From Diplonema japonicum (lineage: Eukaryota; Euglenozoa; Diplonemea; Diplonemida; Diplonemidae), in assembly GCA_964019335.1 (NCBI GenBank), contig OZ025699.1, positions 372,001 to 436,000 of the forward strand: a stretch of 64,000 bases of DNA, given 5' to 3'. The translations under genes and the position numbers were made by a program. Every line of letters begins with the position of its first letter. The first letter of the stretch is position 1. The notes beneath the pieces were generated by a model. The model saw nothing but the letters and a program-made list of their open reading frames with translations, ran no database searches and was not told the DNA's origin. Positions 59,075 through 64,000 of this stretch are shown piece after piece.

Positions 59075-59950
59075 ATGAATGGAAAGAGAGAGGTGAACGA
59101 TATGACAGTGTTCGTGAAGACGGGAGGCGGGGTTCACGATGTGGAAGTGTCGGGGAAGGAGACGGTGGAGATCTTGTACAAGAAGGCAGGGTGTGCTGCT
59201 GGTTTACTCGAAGGCAAGTTCAAACTGGTTTGGGAGGGAGAGGTCCTGGACAGGAATGGGGGTGAAGATATTCAGCAACTTGGGCTTGTGGAGGGCTGCA
59301 TGGTCCATGTGGAGGCAAGGGAGATGGGAACTGTTCAGCTGGAGGAGCTTGAGAGCTCAGCAGTGGTTTCGGAGCTTGAGGGTCTTGTGGCAGCTGACCC
59401 TGATCTGGTTCTGGTGGTGGAGGTGGGGAACTTGCAAGCTGTCGAAGTCTTGTCCATGAAGAGGACAGGCCTTCCTTCTGGACTTCGGTTCCTCGTTGTC
59501 ACCGACCCCACAGGCTGTGTTACAAGTATAGACGATGGGTTTCTTGAAGAGTGCAACCACCTGACGTCTGTTGATCTCATCCTCCCCAATGTTTCCACCA
59601 TTGATGACTCTTTTTTATGTAAGTGTAATAACCTAGAAACCATCAACTTGAATGCAATGACCAATCTTTCTTCCATTGGTGATTACTTCTTGTATAGGTG
59701 CGAAAAACTAAAAACCATCGACTTGAATGAGATGACCAATCTTTCTTCCATTGGTGAATGCTTCTTGTATAGGTGCGAAAAACTAGAAGCCATCAACTTT
59801 AATGCGATGACCAATGTTTCTTCCATTGGTGATCGCTTCTTGTTTAGGTGCAAAAAACTAAAAACCATCGACTTGAATGGGATGACCGATCTTTCTTCCA
59901 TTGGTGAATGCTTCTTGCTTAGGTGCAAAAAACTAGAACCATCAACTTGA
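59075..59950 (+). CDS. Ubiquitin-like domain plus BspA-type LRR protein (frameshifted end)
   Basis: A 291-aa protein. Residues about 10-80 form a ubiquitin-like fold (MTVFVKTGGGVHDVEVSG..., LVWEGEVLDRNG..., GLVEGCMVHV), matching the order of ubiquitin strands but without a terminal Gly-Gly, so it should not be conjugated. After a linker, BspA/LRR_5-type repeats of about 25 residues run from about 148, with a Cys near each repeat end (C160, C184, C209, C234, C259, C284) and the consensus LxTIxLNxMTNLSSIGxxFL. The last repeat loses one A in AAACTAGAAACC, so the frame ends at KLEPST while the other frame still reads further repeat sequence. The product is probably slightly truncated. Partner-binding through the LRR is inferred. 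Confidence 0.8.
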   Translation: MNGKREVNDMTVFVKTGGGVHDVEVSGKETVEILYKKAGCAAGLLEGKFKLVWEGEVLDRNGGEDIQQLGLVEGCMVHVEAREMGTVQLEELESSAVVSELEGLVAADPDLVLVVEVGNLQAVEVLSMKRTGLPSGLRFLVVTDPTGCVTSIDDGFLEECNHLTSVDLILPNVSTIDDSFLCKCNNLETINLNAMTNLSSIGDYFLYRCEKLKTIDLNEMTNLSSIGECFLYRCEKLEAINFNAMTNVSSIGDRFLFRCKKLKTIDLNGMTDLSSIGECFLLRCKKLEPST

Positions 59951-60787
59951 ATGGGATGACCAATCTTTCTTCCGCATCACTAACCTGACTATTTATTCCA
60001 CAATAAACTGAATGTACTTCTTTAAATGTAAAATAATAGTACAGGGAATAAAAAAATTAACGAATATTGATTCCACATCACTAATAAATATTTATTCCAC
60101 ACAATCAGTTCCACACTATCATATGACGTTATAACATTTTGGAATCAAAACACCCTGGCGCTGAGAAACATCTTTGTGGAAAACCAACAGAAAGCAATCC
60201 AAAGCCTTTTTTTCCCTACCTCCCCATGGTTCCCAGTGAACTTGAAGGAAAAGAAAGTAAAGAAGAAAAGCCTTTCCCGTCCCTTGTTCGCTCCGCTGTG
60301 CACCCTGACATCCTCCTCCCTTTAGTTTCTTCCCCATAGCTTCACACAGGTGGGTCCACTTCTATTTGAATTTAAAAAAAAAAAAAAAAGAAAAAGAAAA
60401 AGAAAAAGAAAAAGGAAAAGAAAAAGAAAAAAGTGGGAGTTTTCCTCTTTTGTTGTTTTTTCGTAGATTTTTAGGTTTAACCAGAAGTTTTCCTTCTAAA
60501 GCTTGTTTGCTGTTGGTTTTACGTAGATTTTTGGACTTTTGGTTTTTTGGCAGGCTTCCATAGTTCAGGGGCGGTGGCAGCAGGGTGCCTCCACTGACAG
60601 TCCAATCCCTCTTTGGAGCTTCCCTGGCAAGGTAGCTAGCAAAGGCAAAGAGGGGGACGAGGAGGGACTGATGGAAGCCAAAACTCCGACCCCCCCCCAA
60701 AAAAAGGAAAGGAAAAGAAACGAAACTTTTTTGTTGTATTCATTCCTCCCTAGTTTTTTTTTATATTTTGCATCAGGTTCGCCAAAG

Positions 60788-60829
<42 letters not shown>

Positions 60830-61707
60830 AAAAGAAAGAAAGAGAACGGCAACCAATAAAATTTTATCATCAAAGGGAAGGGAGGTTTGAAAGAAATAAA
60901 GAGAAGAAAGAGACTTTCTTCTCCTCTAACGATAAGTGATTCGCGAACCTGAATCTTTATCACCACCGTTTTTTTTTTAGTGCAATCCAGTTTTTTCTTC
61001 CTGCCTTGTTAAAGAAGACAAAAAAAGAAGAAGAAGAGGGAAGTAGAAGACGATCCAAGGTTGCCTACCTTCTAAGTTCCTGAAGGACGCCCACTTCAGA
61101 ATCTTTTTTTTTTCCCAACATAGGGGTACAAAGACTTCCTTTAACTCATATATAAATATTCTTTTTTCTTTTTCTTCTTTGCATGAACAAGAAAAACAAC
61201 AAATTGATAATGAAAAAAAAAAAAAAAAATGAAAAAAAGAGAAGAAGTCGATAAGGATCGGCCACCCGATATGGGCATCATAATGCACTCGGATATTGCT
61301 GCTCTAAATAGAATAGGTGAGGTATGGTAGTTGACGGAAAGTTTAAAAAAAAAAACCCCCCTGCAGGGGAGTGGTATAAATCGTCAGCGAGCTGTGAAAA
61401 TAAGTGCATTATTTTAAATTCACTTGTGGTGGCGGACTTAACTCGAGATTATTACTACACTCGCTTCGCTTGTGAAGTAGGATCCCTCTCGCGTTGAACC
61501 CCCTGCCACCATGCGTGAAATAATCCATTTTCATTTAATAAATAGTTATTCGTCACTTTTTTCTTGAAGATGTTCGTTTCACAGTAGGTTTTTATTTTCT
61601 AGAGTGGGTTCTTCTTCTTCATTTGACTCCTGCAGCCTTTGAGACAAGCACACAGGGAAAATACATTTAAAACAAAACAAAAAAAAAAAGAACAGTACTA
61701 AAAGAAC
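59951..61707. repeat. 1.75-kb spacer, duplicated flank and low complexity
   Basis: The part 60025-60210 repeats the 57.9-58.3 kb flank. 60375-60430 is an AAAAAG microsatellite and about 42 A occur near 60785-60827. 61128-61155 is a plus-oriented retroelement 3' end remnant (ACAAAGACTTCCTTTAACTC). 61300-61700 has nothing I recognise besides a TATAAAT at about 61375. Frames are Lys/Phe-rich and rejected. Confidence 0.7.
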
Positions 61708-62820
61708 ATGAATGGAAAGAGAGAGGGATCAGGTGAAGAGGTGAACGATATGACAGTGTTCGTGAAGACGGGAGGCGGGGTTCACGATGTGGAAGTGTCG
61801 GGGAAGGAGATGGTGGGGATCCTGTACAAGAAGGCGGGGTGTGCTGCTGGTTTACTCGAAGGCAAGTTCAAACTGGTTTGGGAGGGAGAGGTCCTGGACA
61901 GGAACGGGTGTCTGGAGCTTCAGCAACTTGGGCTCGTGGAGGGCTGCATGGTCCATGTGGAGGCGAGCGAGAGAAGAACTGTTCGCCTGGAAGAGCTGAA
62001 GGATGAGAACTCAGCAGTGGCTTCGGAGCTTGAGAGTCTTGTGGCAGCTGACCCTGATCTGGTTCTGGTGGTGGAAGTAGGGGACTCTCCAGCTGTCGAA
62101 GTCTTGTACATAGGCAGCAAGAACCTTCCTTCTGGACTTCGGTTCCTCGTTGTCACCGACCCCACAGGCTGTGTTACAAGTATAGACGCTGGGTTTCTTA
62201 GCTACTGCGACCACCTGACGTCTGTTGATCTCATCCTCCCCAATGTTACTTCAATTAATCATTCCTTTTTATCGGGGTGCAGTAACCTAGAAACCATCAA
62301 CTTCAATTCAATGGCCAATCTTTCTTCCATTGCTAATTACTTCTTGGGTAATTGCGACAAGCTAGAAACCATCGACTTGAGTTCAATGACCAATCTTTCT
62401 TCCATTGGTCATTACTTCTTGTTCAAGTGCAAGAAATTAGAAACCATCGACTTGAGTGCGATGACCAATATTTATTCCATTGGCTTTTGCTTCTTGGATG
62501 GGTGCAAAGAACTAGAAACCATCAACTGGAATGCGATGACCAATCTTTCTTCCATTGGTGATTACTTCTTGTATGAGTGCGATAAACTAGAAAACATCGT
62601 TCTGAGAAGAGGCGCTGCTACTTTTAACAGGCTCTTAAAGGCACAAATACCACCAGGGGTAAGAATAACACCTTCGGAAGGACAAAAACCGACTTTAGGA
62701 GGTACGGTTCAGGTCAAAAGTAAGAAAGGTTCTTTTTTATTACTAGTTTTAAAAATATTTTGTTTCGTGTCTCTTTTTCTTCTTCTTCTTCTTCTTGGTG
62801 GGGATAACATGGAAATATAA
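61708..62820 (+). CDS. Ubiquitin-like domain plus BspA-type LRR protein, membrane tail
   Basis: A 370-aa intact paralogue of the gene at 59.1 kb. A short N-terminus with GSGEEVND precedes the ubiquitin-like domain (about 15-86), again without a C-terminal Gly-Gly. A linker (VAADPDLVLVVEVGDSPAVE) leads to about six LRR_5 repeats of 25 residues (about 153-305). After the repeats comes a basic segment and a strongly hydrophobic C-terminus (FLLLVLKIFCFVSLFLLLLL), a likely membrane anchor that the frameshifted neighbour lacks. The repeats carry more replacements than the ubiquitin-like part. Likely displayed or tethered at a membrane; role unknown. Confidence 0.85.
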   Translation: MNGKREGSGEEVNDMTVFVKTGGGVHDVEVSGKEMVGILYKKAGCAAGLLEGKFKLVWEGEVLDRNGCLELQQLGLVEGCMVHVEASERRTVRLEELKDENSAVASELESLVAADPDLVLVVEVGDSPAVEVLYIGSKNLPSGLRFLVVTDPTGCVTSIDAGFLSYCDHLTSVDLILPNVTSINHSFLSGCSNLETINFNSMANLSSIANYFLGNCDKLETIDLSSMTNLSSIGHYFLFKCKKLETIDLSAMTNIYSIGFCFLDGCKELETINWNAMTNLSSIGDYFLYECDKLENIVLRRGAATFNRLLKAQIPPGVRITPSEGQKPTLGGTVQVKSKKGSFLLLVLKIFCFVSLFLLLLLLGGDNMEI

Positions 62821-62885
62821 GAAGTACATCAGATGTTTTTACTTGCTGTTGACCTCCTCCTTATTTTAATTTTATTTTTCAATTA

Positions 62886-62994
62886 CTGTAAAACGAATAA
62901 TGTCGGGCGGAAAAAACTCCCGGACACCAAAGAAAAAAAAAAAAAAAAAAAAAAAACCGAACATTTTTCCGTCCGGGAGTTTTTCGTTTTACAG
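62886..62994. mobile_element. Mariner-like MITE, 109 bp, TA target duplication
   Basis: Ends are CTGTAAAACGAA and its inverse TTCGTTTTACAG, flanked on both sides by TA, as expected of Tc1/mariner-type insertion. Inner blocks AAACTCCCGGAC and GTCCGGGAGTTT are also inverted. A 22-nt A run sits in the middle. No coding capacity. Confidence 0.75.
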
Positions 62995-62999
62995 TATTT

Positions 63000-63272
63000 C
63001 TTTTACTCCTCACAGGTTTTTATTTCACTCGAAGAAAACCGGCTGTGTAGACGAGGGCCACGTGGCAACATTTCCCCCCATTTTTTCCCGATCCTAGAGG
63101 AGCAACTGCGAACTCATTGCATCCTCAACAGCTCGCTAGTTGGTTTCACGCCCAAGCTGCTGATGAGAAACTACGACGGGCCTAAGGCACTACCACGACA
63201 GAAAGGATCAAACACTAGATGAGTTGATTGTCGTTAGGCGATCCTGTCACATAGGTTCCCTTCAAAGACATC
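63000..63272 (+). mobile_element. Retroelement 3' fragment, plus orientation
   Basis: The frame ending at 63222 reads ILEEQLRTHCILNSSLVGFT then PKLLMRNYDGPKALPRQKGSNTR and a stop, followed by the hairpin CCTGTCACATAGGTTCCC region, AAAGACATC and about 14 T. The 3' part matches 53152-53245. The encoded tail is not assigned to a known domain. Confidence 0.65.
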
Positions 63273-63727
63273 TTTTTTTTTTTTTTCTTTTTTCTCCCCA
63301 TAGGGCGGCCCTCTAGCGGGGGGCTTGTCCTGTACTTTGAGTTTTTTTTGTCGATTTTTGTAGTGTGCCTTCTTTCCTAAAAAGGTAAAGAGGGATAGAT
63401 GACGCAAACTTCGACACGTTTCTTTCTTTCTTCTACCCCTTGGTGTAGCTCCGGATGGGCATCTTTATCTTGATAGAAAGACAACTTTCTCCCTCTTCCT
63501 CCTCTCCTTGTTAGCAACGGTGATGACCGGTGATTCCATCAAGACTACCCGTTCTCCAGCGTGCTGCACAAGGTCATGGAGACAGAGGCATGCATCCTTC
63601 AGCGCAGAAGGGGAGCGACATCCGCTAGGGCAGATAGAAGTTACTCGTTACACAAATGCTCCCTTTTTTATTGTAGTTTTATCCCTTCTTATATTGCACC
63701 CTATCATATCACTCCAGGTTTCTGACC
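63273..63727. other. Spacer upstream of the last gene
   Basis: No gene recognised. CATGCATCCTTCAGCGC (63590) recurs inverted near 25540. A pyrimidine-rich tract followed by CACTCCAG (63709-63718) is a good trans-splice acceptor for the gene that follows. Confidence 0.5.
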
Positions 63728-64000
63728 ATGCCTTTCGCAGGGTCCTTGCGCCCTAGGTACTGCCAGAAGAGCAAGCTGAAGGAATATGTTGCGGAGAAGC
63801 GCATCTTACTTCTCATCAACGAGCTAACAGACGAGCTGCTGAAAACCATGCCGAAGGACCCAAGGGCACACCTCACCGCGTACTTGCAACAAGGGACAAT
63901 CCCGAAAGAGCGGAAAGCACAGCGATGCACAGGTGACCTGCTGAAAGAAGAGCTCAGGAGCGCATGGTTGGGTTGCGGAGGGAATCTAGAACTATTCAAA
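63728..64000 (+). CDS. Partial gene with RIIa-like docking motif
   Basis: An ATG ten bases after a pyrimidine tract and CCAG opens a frame that stays open for 91 codons to the window edge. Residues about 15-50 read KLKEYVAEKRILLLINELTD then ELLKTMPKDPRAHLTAYL, which fits the RIIa/Dpy-30 dimerisation-docking pattern (helix with LL-x2-L-T-x2-L, then P-x-DP). In other eukaryotes this module is found in PKA regulatory subunits and in many axonemal proteins that bind A-kinase-anchoring helices. What follows (PKERKAQRCTGDLLKEELRS) is unassigned. The C-terminus is missing, so the protein cannot be named. Confidence 0.65.
   Translation, partial: MPFAGSLRPRYCQKSKLKEYVAEKRILLLINELTDELLKTMPKDPRAHLTAYLQQGTIPKERKAQRCTGDLLKEELRSAWLGCGGNLELFK

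Overview
The window is nuclear DNA of a eukaryotic protist, and the evidence points to a diplonemid (Euglenozoa), most likely Diplonema/Paradiplonema. The key clue is on the minus strand at about 1368-1404, where the sequence contains ACAGTTTCTGTACTTTATTG, the 3' half of the diplonemid spliced leader as I remember it. Other clues agree. The adenylate cyclases are closest in motif to kinetoplastid receptor cyclases. The genes are nearly intron-free, several start codons sit just behind an AG acceptor, and genes are grouped by strand. Spacers and introns are full of A/T homopolymers up to about 59 nt.

Layout. 0-2.4 kb: a decayed, spliced-leader-tagged retrocopy and small repeats. 2.9-13.9 kb: three intact membrane adenylate cyclase genes plus one deletion pseudogene, a mobile-element relative and a frameshifted Cys-rich pseudogene. 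14-20 kb: a retroelement tail, a 907-aa uncharacterised protein and a RanBP2-finger/RING E3 ligase. 20-25 kb: a three-exon Cys-rich membrane protein, a stray ABCA fragment and an SLC49-type MFS carrier. 26-41 kb: a retroelement tail, a triple CS-domain protein, a cyclic-nucleotide-gated channel, a full ABCA transporter, a catalytic-domain-less cyclase relative and an O-methyltransferase. 42-50 kb: three more cyclases of a second subfamily plus a cyclase remnant split by an RNase H retroelement fragment. 50-53 kb: retroelement tail and a MITE. 53.3-55.7 kb: a Kelch-EGF-TM receptor with a pseudo-cyclase domain. 55.96-56.16 kb: assembly gap. 56.7-62.8 kb: three copies (one broken) of a ubiquitin-like/BspA-type LRR gene. 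63.7 kb-end: start of a gene with an RIIa-like docking motif.

All convincing protein genes left of the gap are on the minus strand and all to the right are on the plus strand, so the gap region is a divergent strand switch. Functionally the window is dominated by cyclic-nucleotide signalling: six apparently active cyclases with a second, dead cyclase domain, two pseudo-cyclase relatives, a cNMP-gated channel and possibly a docking-domain protein. Cyclase catalytic regions are almost identical in DNA while their membrane domains differ, which suggests gene conversion. A second theme is retroelement tails from several families, each ending in a short hairpin followed in many copies by poly(T) rather than poly(A) on the coding strand.
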